From NCBI RefSeq assembly GCF_003945345.1, contig NZ_AP019308.1, positions 1,798,001-1,862,000 on the forward strand: a stretch of DNA of 64,000 nucleotides, read 5' to 3'. The position numbers and the translations under genes were made by a program. This document shows positions 45,010 to 54,327 of the stretch, in pieces. The stretch's first letter is position 1, and each line of letters opens with the position of its first letter. Below the pieces are notes generated by a model. That model did no database searches. It was not told the origin of the DNA and saw nothing but the letters and a program-made list of their open reading frames with translations. This stretch comes from Paenibacillus baekrokdamisoli. Its GTDB lineage: Bacteria; Bacillota; Bacilli; Paenibacillales; Paenibacillaceae.

Positions 45010-46104
45010 TTAGCTGGAAGTCCCTTTGCTCCGTTCCATACAATTCCATCCAGAAAGCCCTTGGTTTTTCCTCGCCATTCCGGTGGAATCAGAAGGATGC
45101 AGCAATATTTTGCCTACCCCGCTTTTCCCTGATGTTAATTCCGCAAAGGAACTCGGACCTTCTTCCAGTGAACGGATCACACTCCAGCCATGCTCGCTCA
45201 CTCTTCCATCTGTCAGCAGTTGAAGAGAATCGATGAAGTCCTGTTCAGAATAACAAAAAGACCCTTTGATCTCGATTTCCGAACGAATCAGATGATTCAC
45301 AGGAAGATTCGTACCATCGATGCCAATTCCAATGTTCATAATGGTTCCGCCGGGTTCAACGAGTTTGATGGCGAGTTCTCTTGTACTTTGCAGACCAACC
45401 GCATCAATAATAACATCAATATTGCCCGCCAGTCCTTGTAGATGGTCAATCAGATTGGGCGTCCCACTATGAAAGACATCGTCGAATGAGAACTTCTTAG
45501 CCGTTGCTATCCGCTCCTCATTCACATCCAATAAATAGATTTTACCAGCACCCAAGATTCTTGCAACGAATCCAGAGAGCAATCCGATGGAACCCGCGCC
45601 AATAACCACAACATGAGGTGAATCATGCCTCTCCATCGCTCTTCGAGTTGCGCGCAAGGAGCAGGCAAGCGGCTCGGTTAGAGCAGCCGTCTCGAAGGAT
45701 AGATGATCCTCGATCGGATACACATTGGAATCAGGCGCCGTAACATATTCCGCATAACCGCCTGGCCGATGGATACCAATGATTTGACGAGTCTTGCATA
45801 AGCTGTGCGAGCCACGTTTGCATTGCAAGCAGTCACCACAGGTGATTAATGGATTAACGACAACCCGCTTCCCCACTTGAAGATTCGTCACTTCACTTCC
45901 TACAGCTGCAATAATGCCAGCGAATTCATGCCCCATCTGAAGCGGAGGAACACGCAGGCTGTTATGTCCAAGGTAGCCCTCTAGATCAGAACCGCAGATC
46001 CCCACTGTCTCTACCTTAATCAGCACCTCGGTAGGTCCAAGCTCAGGTATTTCTTTATCCAAAATATTCATCATGTTCGGTCCAGTCCACACCATCGCTC
46101 GCAT
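45010..46104 (-). CDS. Zinc-dependent alcohol/polyol dehydrogenase (MDR family)
   Basis: A 364-residue medium-chain dehydrogenase: catalytic zinc region GICGSDLEGYLG and GHEFAGIIAAVG, the structural zinc loop CGDCLQCKRGSHSLC, and an NAD-binding Rossmann fold (VVVIGAGSIGLLSGFVARIL). Similar to sorbitol/threonine-type dehydrogenases in sugar-acid operons. The last ~25 residues (from STGMARKNQGL) extend beyond the usual family end at VGKILLHP, so the 3' end may have been altered by rearrangement. It is the last gene of the 19-kb operon and may oxidise or reduce an intermediate of the sugar-acid pathway. Confidence 0.88.
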   Translation of the reverse strand: MRAMVWTGPNMMNILDKEIPELGPTEVLIKVETVGICGSDLEGYLGHNSLRVPPLQMGHEFAGIIAAVGSEVTNLQVGKRVVVNPLITCGDCLQCKRGSHSLCKTRQIIGIHRPGGYAEYVTAPDSNVYPIEDHLSFETAALTEPLACSLRATRRAMERHDSPHVVVIGAGSIGLLSGFVARILGAGKIYLLDVNEERIATAKKFSFDDVFHSGTPNLIDHLQGLAGNIDVIIDAVGLQSTRELAIKLVEPGGTIMNIGIGIDGTNLPVNHLIRSEIEIKGSFCYSEQDFIDSLQLLTDGRVSEHGWSVIRSLEEGPSSFAELTSGKSGVGKILLHPSDSTGMARKNQGLSGWNCMERSKGTSS

Positions 46105-46122
46105 ACCAACACTCCTACTCTC

Positions 46123-46881
46123 TTAATTGATTTTACCTTCTGGATAGCGCGTCATAATCTCCTTGTCATGTCCGGGCAGCAGTACATCTCCCGCCGCCTT
46201 CAGGCGTCTCAGCGCTTCCACAGATTCGTATACGTTCACGCCATAACCAATTGGATGATCCTCTTCCAAATTATCGTACAAATAGGCCACATCCCCAGTA
46301 AGCACAACGCGGCCAATATCCGTCGCAATCTGAACGGCTTGGGAGCAAGCGGTATGCCCTCCTGTCCAGATTACGCGAATGCCTGGAGCAACCTCTTCTT
46401 CTTTGCCGACCAGTCGAAGCTTACTTTGCATGTTCTCAACCATATAGTCCAGCACATCGTGAGGAAACTGATCAAACACCTTATGGATGGGATGTCTCGC
46501 CGCTTCCCAGCCTTCTTTATTCACGACGATCTCAGCATGCGTAAATAACGGGATATTGGCGATATGATCGTAATGAAGATGCGTTAATATAACGATATCG
46601 ATCTGCTCGGGTTTAAGCCCATGGTTTTCCAGCTGACTCAGCGTATCTTCACCAGGCCCTACTGGGAAACCCGCTTCACTGCCTTTGGCGCTTTCCTTCA
46701 ACTGGTTCGGATAGCTGCCGCCCATACCAGTATCCACCAGTATCGTTTTCCCTTCGCCCTGGATCAGCCAAAAGTAGCAATTCACATCCCGTGTTCGATT
46801 GAAACCTTTCATGAAAAGAAAGACGGGCTCGGGCGCTGTATGTGAGGCGGTTTTCAAACATTGAATGCGGTAATACGTCAT
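46123..46881 (-). CDS. Metallo-beta-lactamase-fold hydrolase (lactonase-like)
   Basis: A 252-residue MBL-fold enzyme with the dinuclear metal motif HLHYDH (His102-His107 region), a third His in TGGHTACSQ, Asp in TGDVAYLYDN and a final His in LLPGHDKE. Sequence resembles AttM/AiiA-type lactonases, which open lactone rings including acyl-homoserine lactones. Here it lies between genes for a sugar-acid dehydratase and a sugar dehydrogenase, so a sugar lactonase (for example an aldono-lactone from the SDR) is more plausible than quorum quenching. GGAGG precedes the ATG. Confidence 0.88.
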   Translation of the reverse strand: MTYYRIQCLKTASHTAPEPVFLFMKGFNRTRDVNCYFWLIQGEGKTILVDTGMGGSYPNQLKESAKGSEAGFPVGPGEDTLSQLENHGLKPEQIDIVILTHLHYDHIANIPLFTHAEIVVNKEGWEAARHPIHKVFDQFPHDVLDYMVENMQSKLRLVGKEEEVAPGIRVIWTGGHTACSQAVQIATDIGRVVLTGDVAYLYDNLEEDHPIGYGVNVYESVEALRRLKAAGDVLLPGHDKEIMTRYPEGKIN

Positions 46882-46894
46882 CTCTTAAAGCCTC

Positions 46895-48082
46895 CTAGAC
46901 TTCATATAAATAGTCATGGGCATTCTCACGCAGCTCAATTCCGGCACCTATACCTGTCGGGAGCGAGAACCAGCCGGATTGCGGCAATTCAACTCCTGTA
47001 AAAATGTTATCGTAATTATCCACATCTGCTCCATGGATGTAAGCAAATTCAGCATAGGGTATATTGATTTCCGCAAAAATATAATGAAGAGCCCAAGGCT
47101 GTAAGCCTCCTGCGTGCGGAATCACTGGGATATGCTGCGCTGACGCCAATGCACAGATTTTGCGAACCTCGGATATGCCGCCACACCAGCAAATATCCGG
47201 CTGCAGAATTTCTGCAGCCCGCGCATCCAACAGCTGTTGAAATCCAAAGCGGGTATATTCATGCTCACCAGTCGCGATCGCAGATGACGTTACTTTACGA
47301 TTAATGATTCCATAACCCACATAATCATCAGGCGGAAGAGATTCCTCAATCCATTTCACCCGGTAAGGAGCCACTAGCTCAGCCATCCGGATCGTATATT
47401 CCACGTTCCAGGCCATGAAGCAATCGAGCATAATTTCCTTGTCTGGGCCAAGCGTTTCTCTTGCCTTGCGCACTAGCTCGACGTTTTTGTCCATGCCTTC
47501 TTTCCCGGAGACGGGTCCATACGGCATGGCAAGCTTTTGCCCCAAAAAGCCGCGCTCCTTCGTCTTCTCGAAATCATTCCCGGTTACATATGCCTGCACT
47601 TTATCTTTAACAGCCCCACCTAGTGTCTGATAGAGCGGTTCGTTTCTCGCCTTTGCAATCAAATCCCACAACGCCAGATCAACAGCAGAGATTGCCATAA
47701 TCGGAGAACCTTTCCGTCCGTAAGTTAGCGATGAGCGAAACATAATATCCCAAAGCTTCTCAACCTGTCTTGGATCCTTTCCGATCAACAAGCCGCTAAG
47801 ATGATCCTTGATAATAACTGCACTCGCGCGGCCGCCCGCACTCTCGCCGAGGCCGGTCACACCCGTATCCGTCTCTATCTGTACAATTGTCCTTCCGCCC
47901 ATTCCCGTCCAGAGCGACCGTCGATCGAAGTATTCAGGATAAATTGACATTGGATTAGCAATGACCGTTTCGGATAACCAAGAGCCCTTGTTCGGCTTCG
48001 CTGGCTCAAGATCCTGAGCTTGACTTTGAATTGTATTCTTCTGCGGACCTGTGACATACACGTTGATACGAGTGATTTTCAT
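46895..48082 (-). CDS. Enolase-superfamily acid-sugar dehydratase, L-rhamnonate dehydratase-like
   Basis: A 395-residue mandelate racemase-type enzyme. N-terminal capping domain, then the TIM barrel with metal ligands in LDCFM (Asp), WIEESLPP (Glu) and TGEHEYTRF (Glu), and the His-Asp dyad in LQPDICWCGG and VIPHAGG. The block LDCxM, WIEExLPP, GEH and QPDxxWCGG is close to E. coli L-rhamnonate dehydratase (RhmD). Expected reaction: dehydration of L-rhamnonate or a related acid sugar to its 2-keto-3-deoxy form. A GAGGCG site precedes the ATG. Flanked by SDR and lactonase genes of the same operon. Confidence 0.85.
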   Translation of the reverse strand: MKITRINVYVTGPQKNTIQSQAQDLEPAKPNKGSWLSETVIANPMSIYPEYFDRRSLWTGMGGRTIVQIETDTGVTGLGESAGGRASAVIIKDHLSGLLIGKDPRQVEKLWDIMFRSSLTYGRKGSPIMAISAVDLALWDLIAKARNEPLYQTLGGAVKDKVQAYVTGNDFEKTKERGFLGQKLAMPYGPVSGKEGMDKNVELVRKARETLGPDKEIMLDCFMAWNVEYTIRMAELVAPYRVKWIEESLPPDDYVGYGIINRKVTSSAIATGEHEYTRFGFQQLLDARAAEILQPDICWCGGISEVRKICALASAQHIPVIPHAGGLQPWALHYIFAEINIPYAEFAYIHGADVDNYDNIFTGVELPQSGWFSLPTGIGAGIELRENAHDYLYEV

Positions 48083-48118
48083 ATGAACGCCTCATTCCAA
48101 TGGATTTGGTGAATCCGC

Positions 48119-48886
48119 TTACGCATTCCTGACTAACGCTCCGCCGTCAACCGCCATTAGAGATCCTGTCACCCATTCGCTATCATCTGATGCCAAATAA
48201 ACGACCGCTTTGCCAAGGTCCTCTGGTGTTCCCAAGTCTCTGATACCTCTTTGAGTCGCTGGATTGGGCATGGTTTGCTTATTGCTCGCAAACTGCTCCT
48301 TGTTAATGTCTGTAGGTACACCGCCGCAAAGAATGGCGTTTACTCGAATTCCATATGTTCTAAGTTCATTGGACAGAGAGATAGTGAAGGCGTTGACCCC
48401 CCCTTTGCTCGAAGCGTAATGAACCTGTTGGGACCCGCCGCGCATGGAAGTAACCGTACCGATATTAATAATTGTGCCCTTCCCTTGATCACGCATATGA
48501 CGACCGGCAGCCTGAGCACAGAAGAACATGCCGGATAAGTTAACCTCAATTGTCTTATTCCAGATCTCTTCCGTGATATCAAAGAACGACCGGAAAGGAC
48601 AGATGCCAGCGTTATTAACCAAGCTATCGATGGTACCGAAATCCATAATGACACTCGCTACCATCTCATCGACCTGCTGTTTATTCGAAACATCTGCTTG
48701 ATAGATTCGTACCTTGCCGCCTAAGCTTTGTATTTCTTCTGCCACTTTACGCGCTTCGACATCGTTACTCGTATAGTTCAGTGCGACACTAGCTCCTGCT
48801 AGCGCCAGTTCCTTACAAATACCACTGCCAATTCCACGGCTCCCGCCAGTGACAAGCACGACTTTACCAGTTAATCTATCACTCAT
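48119..48886 (-). CDS. Short-chain dehydrogenase/reductase
   Basis: A 255-residue classical SDR: cofactor motif TGGSRGIGSGI, NNAG in SLVNNAGICPF, the catalytic Ser in INIGTVTSMRG, the active-site YASSK and a conserved C-terminal GSLMAVDGGALV. It probably oxidises a sugar or sugar-acid hydroxyl with NAD(P). Paralogues act as L-fucose, L-rhamnose or 2-keto-3-deoxy-sugar-acid dehydrogenases, which fits the neighbouring dehydratases. CTAGGAGGGTAAGCG precedes the ATG. Confidence 0.92.
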   Translation of the reverse strand: MSDRLTGKVVLVTGGSRGIGSGICKELALAGASVALNYTSNDVEARKVAEEIQSLGGKVRIYQADVSNKQQVDEMVASVIMDFGTIDSLVNNAGICPFRSFFDITEEIWNKTIEVNLSGMFFCAQAAGRHMRDQGKGTIINIGTVTSMRGGSQQVHYASSKGGVNAFTISLSNELRTYGIRVNAILCGGVPTDINKEQFASNKQTMPNPATQRGIRDLGTPEDLGKAVVYLASDDSEWVTGSLMAVDGGALVRNA

Positions 48887-48926
48887 CGCTTACCCTCCTA
48901 GGCACCCTTCTATTCCAAAAGAAGAC

Positions 48927-50036
48927 TTATCGATTCACTCGCAATGCTTCTATTGCTTCTTCATCGAGCTCAATTCCAAGTCCAGGCGCTGTGGGCAGTT
49001 CAATATACCCATCCTTGAGCTTATATAACGTCGGGTATTTAAGTATCCGATTCAAAGGCTCCCACATTTCCTCCGGCGTGAGCGGTGGGAAAATGAGAGC
49101 AAATTCCATCATCCTGCAGCTTTGAATCGTAGAGGCCACTTGAAGGGAAGCAGCTAAATCAGGTCCATTCGTCCCGTGTAGTACACAGGGCTTGCCGAAA
49201 GCCTCCGCCAATACCGCCACTTTGCGAGTCGCCCATATACCGCCGCTAATAAACACATCCGGTTGGATAATATCAACGGCAGAGCCGCTCAGATAGTCAC
49301 GGAATACAGTAAGGTCATTCGAGAACTCTCCGCCAGTAATGGGGATATCTACTTCGCTAGCAAGTCGACGATAGGATGCAATGTCATCACGGGCAAAAGG
49401 TTCTTCAAGCCAAGTGGCATCGACTGCCTCCAGCCCGCGGGCAACCTCTAATGCTTGCTCATACGTCCACACCCAGCCTGGCAGATGGGCAGTACGATCG
49501 ATCATCAGTTCGATTTTGTCCCTGCTGCCGCATTTCTTCCGCACCGCTTCAAAGACACGTACATCATCCATCGGATCGGGTCTCCACCCGCGAATTTTGA
49601 ATCTGGTATGTCCCATTGCATGATACAAGGCAATTTGGTCTGCTTGTTCCTCAATTGTAAGATGGGATTGATCGGTATTCCCCGGCCATACACAGGTCAA
49701 ATAATAGGGAATGCGTTCACTCGCGCTGCCTAGAAGATTGCGAATCGGAAGCCCTGCGGCTTTACCGGCAATATCCCATAGGGCATTCTCGACTGTTGCA
49801 CAGCCAGCAAGAGCACCGCTATTCATATGCTCCATAATATTCAAAGGATTCGAACCGATTAGCCGTGGTCTAACTCTGCTCCGGAGCACTTCCTCGTCGG
49901 TCGTGCGGAACCCGTAGCCCGTAATTCCTTCATCCGTCCGTATGCGCGTCATTCCAAGTGTTGTATAACGATGATCTTGAGCGTTTGCTTGCTCATCCAG
50001 CTTGACAGTAAAGGATTCAACAGCCGTTATTTTCAT
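48927..50036 (-). CDS. Enolase-superfamily mandelate racemase/dehydratase-type protein
   Basis: A 369-residue enolase-superfamily enzyme distinct from the RhmD-like one downstream. Capping domain, then a barrel with a Lys in RFKIRGW (acid/base), metal ligands in LMIDRT (Asp), WLEEPFARDD (Glu) and ITGGEFSND (Glu), and a His-Asp dyad in IIQPDVFISGG and CVLHGTNGPD. Probably a second acid-sugar dehydratase or epimerase. A GAGGAGGG site lies 5-7 bases before the ATG. It is the first enzyme gene after the second permease pair. Confidence 0.85.
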   Translation of the reverse strand: MKITAVESFTVKLDEQANAQDHRYTTLGMTRIRTDEGITGYGFRTTDEEVLRSRVRPRLIGSNPLNIMEHMNSGALAGCATVENALWDIAGKAAGLPIRNLLGSASERIPYYLTCVWPGNTDQSHLTIEEQADQIALYHAMGHTRFKIRGWRPDPMDDVRVFEAVRKKCGSRDKIELMIDRTAHLPGWVWTYEQALEVARGLEAVDATWLEEPFARDDIASYRRLASEVDIPITGGEFSNDLTVFRDYLSGSAVDIIQPDVFISGGIWATRKVAVLAEAFGKPCVLHGTNGPDLAASLQVASTIQSCRMMEFALIFPPLTPEEMWEPLNRILKYPTLYKLKDGYIELPTAPGLGIELDEEAIEALRVNR

Positions 50037-50054
50037 CCAAAACCCTCCTCTTTC

Positions 50055-51086
50055 TTATTCCCCGACAACACCTGTTCGTTCAATGCCTTCGACAAAGTAA
50101 CGTTGAGCAAATGCGTAAAGCAATAAAGGTGGCAAAATAACGAGAAAGGCGCCAGCCATCATCTGGGTTTCAATCAAATTAGGAGCCGTTATCGCGTTCC
50201 CGGCAGCTACGGATAGATTTGCCGGCATTTGGGACATTTGGTTCGCCATCATCAGAAACTTGCCGGATTGCAGGTACATCGCTGGCTCGAAATAATCATT
50301 CCAATGCCACACAAAGGAGAATAAGAAGACGACGAGCATCGCCGGTCTAGATAGTGGCAGCATAATCTTAACAAAGGTTCGGAAGGAGCCAGATCCATCC
50401 ATCTTAGCGCTTTCCTCCAGCTCCTTGGGCAGCGTGGAGAAGAATTGGCGGAAGATCATCACGAACAACGCTCCCTTCAAGCCTTGCCCAAGCAAAGCCG
50501 GAATCAAGAATGGCAGCGGTCCATTCAACCAACCAAGTTTGGAATAGACGACGAAGATCGGGATGACTAATGTTTGAACCGGAACTAAGAAGGTTAGCAA
50601 AACAATGAAATACCAGAACTTCTTCCCCGGAATGCGTAATCTCGCAAACGCATATCCAGTAAGCGCGCACGAGCCTACTTGGAATAATGCCGCCAAGAGA
50701 GCGACTAATGCAGTTTGCCACAATGCCTGCACATATTTTAATCCCTTAAAGGCTATTCTGTAGTTCTCCCAATCGAGTACTTTGGGGAAGTAAGTAACAG
50801 TTGGATCGAACAAATCCTCATTCCGCTTCAGCGAGGTGGAGATCATATAAAGCACGGGCTGCAAGTAAATGACCGCAACGGCAGTCAATATCGCATAGAT
50901 GGCAAACTTGAACAGTAAGCCATCCGTAATTTGTCTTCCTAGCACATACACCCGAGTACGCTCAACCTTGTGTCCGCGTTGAAGGAATTTATGAAGTGGC
51001 TGCCATAGCTTTCTGCCAACGCCTGACGCTTCATCACGCTTCGATCCCACCCACTGCTGTAATTTCGTATTGATTCCGCTGGGCAT
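50055..51086 (-). CDS. Carbohydrate ABC permease, MalG type (pair B)
   Basis: A 343-residue permease with six predicted membrane segments and the EAA loop ESAKMDGSGSFRTFVKIMLP. The N-terminus is extended by about 65 polar residues (INTKLQQWVGSKRDEASG) compared with common MalG proteins. The ATG at 51086 is adopted (AAGGTGA 6 bases upstream); a GTG at 51095 that overlaps the preceding stop as GTGA is an alternative. It forms a pair with the permease at 51092-52030. Confidence 0.9.
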   Translation of the reverse strand: MPSGINTKLQQWVGSKRDEASGVGRKLWQPLHKFLQRGHKVERTRVYVLGRQITDGLLFKFAIYAILTAVAVIYLQPVLYMISTSLKRNEDLFDPTVTYFPKVLDWENYRIAFKGLKYVQALWQTALVALLAALFQVGSCALTGYAFARLRIPGKKFWYFIVLLTFLVPVQTLVIPIFVVYSKLGWLNGPLPFLIPALLGQGLKGALFVMIFRQFFSTLPKELEESAKMDGSGSFRTFVKIMLPLSRPAMLVVFLFSFVWHWNDYFEPAMYLQSGKFLMMANQMSQMPANLSVAAGNAITAPNLIETQMMAGAFLVILPPLLLYAFAQRYFVEGIERTGVVGE

Positions 51087-51091
51087 GCGAT

Positions 51092-52030
51092 TCACCTTCT
51101 TCCTTTTTCCAACAATTTTGCAGCTATTCCGAGAATTATTATGGGAATGAAGATCAAGACGCAGTACATCCACCCCAGAGCGCTCGAATAGCCGAAGCCC
51201 GTATTGGGATCTCCCATATTCTTGGAGATTAACTTGAGAATCGGATTAAACGGGCTCGTCGTTTGATCGACAACCGTGTAGATCAGGTTCAAGAAAATGA
51301 AAGGAACGATAGACGGAAAAGTGATTTTCCAGAAGGACTCCCATGGCGTTACTCCGTCGATTCTCGCTGCCTCATAGACCGAAGGTGAGATCGTTTGGAA
51401 GGCTGCTAAGAAAAGAACGATTTGAATACCTGACGACCATAGAATGATAATGAATTTCCCAAGCAGCCCTACGAGTACCTCGGCTATACTTACCGGAAGT
51501 ACATTATAGAGCACATCTGAGAGGTTATACTGGTCAGCAAATGGCAGTTTCCCTTGTCCCTGGCTGAACAGTGCTGTCAACACCTGTCCAGTCGCGAAAA
51601 TAACAGGAAGGAAGAACAAGGTACGGAACATCATCCGTCCGCCAAACTTCTGATTGAGCAGCGTTGAAACCAATAAAGCAAAAATAACCGTAATCGGAAT
51701 GGTGAGTACCGTCTCGCGTGCGAACAAGAACATTTGAACGGGGAACTCATTATCGCTGATAAAAGCATAAACATAGTTTTTCCAACCTAGAAAGTCGAAC
51801 TGCAAACCCGATCCATCTGTTGCTACAGAGACTTTGGTAAAGCTCATATATAAGGAATAGATGAGCGGGTAGGCGACGAAGATAAGAGCGCCAATGAGCC
51901 AGGGAAGCAAGAAGAAATAGCCTTCCACCGACTCTTTTAACCGGCGCCTGCGATTGAAACGAGCATGATCCTTCACATGTAAGGCTTGTAAAGGCTCCTG
52001 ATTATTCAACGATGACGAATGCTCGCTCAT
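51092..52030 (-). CDS. Carbohydrate ABC permease, MalF/UgpA type (pair B)
   Basis: A 312-residue permease: a short cytoplasmic N-terminus, first membrane segment GYFFLLPWLIGALIFVAYPL, the EAA loop EAARIDGVTPWESFWKITFP and further membrane segments. Its ATG overlaps the stop of the DUF5696-like gene (ATGA), so the expression is coupled. It is the partner of the MalG-type permease downstream. This second pair has no dedicated solute-binding protein next to it; the two binding proteins of the operon are at its start. Confidence 0.9.
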   Translation of the reverse strand: MSEHSSSLNNQEPLQALHVKDHARFNRRRRLKESVEGYFFLLPWLIGALIFVAYPLIYSLYMSFTKVSVATDGSGLQFDFLGWKNYVYAFISDNEFPVQMFLFARETVLTIPITVIFALLVSTLLNQKFGGRMMFRTLFFLPVIFATGQVLTALFSQGQGKLPFADQYNLSDVLYNVLPVSIAEVLVGLLGKFIIILWSSGIQIVLFLAAFQTISPSVYEAARIDGVTPWESFWKITFPSIVPFIFLNLIYTVVDQTTSPFNPILKLISKNMGDPNTGFGYSSALGWMYCVLIFIPIIILGIAAKLLEKGRR

Positions 52031-54327
52031 TTCTTGTCACCTCCGCTAAGAACTGTATACGACAACCCTTTAACTTCATAGCCCTCGCCTTGATAAGGCT
52101 GTTCATTATAATTCACGACAATACGGATTCCGTTCTCGTAGCTCGTTTCATAAACGCCGGCTGTAACTTGACGGTGACCTTCGATCAATTGATTCCAGAC
52201 CCCTTTGCCAGCAGCGACAAAATTCTGATACTCTGCGAGAATCTCCTTCTTCAGCAGTGTGTACTGCCCGCTAATAAGAGGAGCGTATTGCGTTCGCCTT
52301 AGATCCCTTACATCGCCATCTGTAAGCGTAAAATAGGGCAGGGTTCCATACTCGATGTCGCGTAGAAACTCGGTTTGTGGATCCAATCTCAAATTACTTG
52401 ATTTCGATGCATAGCTGACTAGACCATGCAGGACGATTGAATAAAATGGCACTTGTTCGCTTATGATCAAGTCGTAGTTGCTGCCCACGGGAAAATCGTA
52501 CATATGATCCACATGGCCAATGGTAAACGAGTACGGTTTATTCGTCGCGACCCAGCCTATCTCGTTATGAATGGTATCGTAAATCTGATTCATATACGCG
52601 GCCGCAGCTTGGCGATCTGTGAAATTACTTTTATTGTAATCGCTGAACAATCCATCTCCGTTTTCGTCTATTAAATTGACACCGGTTATCGATAGCTTCT
52701 TCCACCCGCTCATTGCTTTGGGCAAATATTTCTCCACCACTCGCTTCGGACTGATCAAGTAATAATAGAGTGCAGCGTTATAATAGTCGCCGTTTTGATA
52801 ATTCTTGATCACCTTACCTCCAATCTGTCTGACCGTATCCGACTTGATCGAGAAGCCGTTACCCAGCTTGTTGATCCCTACCATGAGATCGTCATCGAGC
52901 GACAAAGGGATTTGTTTCTTCTGCAGGTCGGCTTGAAGATCCTTCAGACCGGCATTCCCGCCAAGTGCAGATTCGACCGGGAAGCGTTTGGGCAGCGATC
53001 CGGCGTAGCCTCCATTCTGCCAGCCGCGAAGACTAACCCTCATCTGATGTACGCCGCTTGCGTAAAGATCATCCACAATGGCTTGAACCTGGCTAAACGT
53101 AGTGACCACAACAACCTTTGCTCCAAGCGGAGTCGGCTGCTCGCTCGCGGCCATTATAAAATCCAGCATAAGAGGCGGATCTTCCGGTCCAGGCTTTGTT
53201 GTTAAATGCAGCTTGTCGATGAGATAGGAACGATATTTCTTCGCCATCGCCACATAATCTGTATCTCCCTGCTCTAAGAACTGGTAACGAATCGTAAGCG
53301 GTGAAGCATTTAAATTGACTTCATATATTTTCTTCGTATTGTCCTCATTAAGTCCTTGCTGCTGCGCATAGAAGTTGCGCCATTTGAATTTGGCATAGAC
53401 GTTATTGAAATCAGTCTTCAATAAAGCTGGCATCCCCACAATATTAGCCTTCGTATTCCCCTCCTCAATGATGGAGATGAAGCCTTGATCTCCGCGCTTC
53501 ATCCCGAAGACAGGATAATCGATATCTTCACGGTAGAACTGATCCATTGGAATGGATTGATCATAGCCATACACAGGAAAATCGTAGGGAATCGTGAGAT
53601 CTGCTCTATGCTGATCAAATTTTATTAACCCTCCGGATCGGTCGGGCACGAATAGATAGCCATCCTCATGACTAAGCGTTGCGCCGAAGAACGGTAACAC
53701 GGAAAGGTTAATGATTTGATTTTGATTCCCTTCAATGACGCCATTCTCGGGAACGTGTACAACAAAGCCGTTATCATCAAAGGTATATTCCACATAGAGC
53801 TCGAAGCCGAGCTTAGTCATTGAATATCGGATACCAACGCCATTGTTGATTGATTGCCAGGCGATCTTAGCACCGGAATCAACCACATTCACCGTTTCCT
53901 CTATCTGCTTCTCTTTCTCAATGTAGGTAAGCAGGAAAGGCGAGTTTTCGTTGTTTTTCCAAAGTCCTTTCGTAGTATCCTTCATCTGATCTTCCTTAGA
54001 CGGGCTGCTAAGCCATACAAAGCCTGAACTAGTCTTCACGGCAATTTGTCCTAGGCTAGGTTCCATCCATAGACTGCCTGAGCTCTGCTTGGACATTAAA
54101 TACCAAGTCGACCCGTCATAGCTCATGGATTCCGTCTTTGGAGATTCACTGCTTAGAGTAAGTGCTTGCATATATTGATTGGCCTTGTCTGCATGATAGC
54201 TGCTTAAGACCGCCTGCTGTCCACCGACATTTCGATAGATCAGAAACAAAACCAAAGCAATCACAAACACTGCGATGGCGCGGTTTCGAAGCTTTTTGAA
54301 CCAAGGCTGCTTATACCACACGATCAA
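52027..54327 (-). CDS. Large membrane-anchored DUF5696-like protein, possible glycoside hydrolase
   Basis: A 766-residue protein with one N-terminal membrane segment (~18-33, AIAVFVIALVLFLIYR), a beta-rich N-terminal domain (~60-350) and a central TIM-barrel-like region (~380-650): VHQMRVSLRGWQNGGYAG, IPLSLDDDLMVGINKLG, ITGVNLIDENGDGLF and YDLIISEQVPF place acidic residues at strand ends as in retaining glycosidases. The overall pattern resembles proteins annotated DUF5696, found in Paenibacillus beside ABC sugar importers. The function is unproven. The start is uncertain: a TTG at 54327 close to AGGAG, or a GTG at 54321; both overlap the end of the NHL/Yip1 gene, so translation is coupled. 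Confidence 0.7.
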   Translation of the reverse strand: MIVWYKQPWFKKLRNRAIAVFVIALVLFLIYRNVGGQQAVLSSYHADKANQYMQALTLSSESPKTESMSYDGSTWYLMSKQSSGSLWMEPSLGQIAVKTSSGFVWLSSPSKEDQMKDTTKGLWKNNENSPFLLTYIEKEKQIEETVNVVDSGAKIAWQSINNGVGIRYSMTKLGFELYVEYTFDDNGFVVHVPENGVIEGNQNQIINLSVLPFFGATLSHEDGYLFVPDRSGGLIKFDQHRADLTIPYDFPVYGYDQSIPMDQFYREDIDYPVFGMKRGDQGFISIIEEGNTKANIVGMPALLKTDFNNVYAKFKWRNFYAQQQGLNEDNTKKIYEVNLNASPLTIRYQFLEQGDTDYVAMAKKYRSYLIDKLHLTTKPGPEDPPLMLDFIMAASEQPTPLGAKVVVVTTFSQVQAIVDDLYASGVHQMRVSLRGWQNGGYAGSLPKRFPVESALGGNAGLKDLQADLQKKQIPLSLDDDLMVGINKLGNGFSIKSDTVRQIGGKVIKNYQNGDYYNAALYYYLISPKRVVEKYLPKAMSGWKKLSITGVNLIDENGDGLFSDYNKSNFTDRQAAAAYMNQIYDTIHNEIGWVATNKPYSFTIGHVDHMYDFPVGSNYDLIISEQVPFYSIVLHGLVSYASKSSNLRLDPQTEFLRDIEYGTLPYFTLTDGDVRDLRRTQYAPLISGQYTLLKKEILAEYQNFVAAGKGVWNQLIEGHRQVTAGVYETSYENGIRIVVNYNEQPYQGEGYEVKGLSYTVLSGGDKK

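Noticed and set aside
46123..46881. Quorum-quenching AHL lactonase as the primary role
   Set aside because: Sequence similarity alone allows it, but its place within sugar-acid enzyme genes favours a sugar lactonase.
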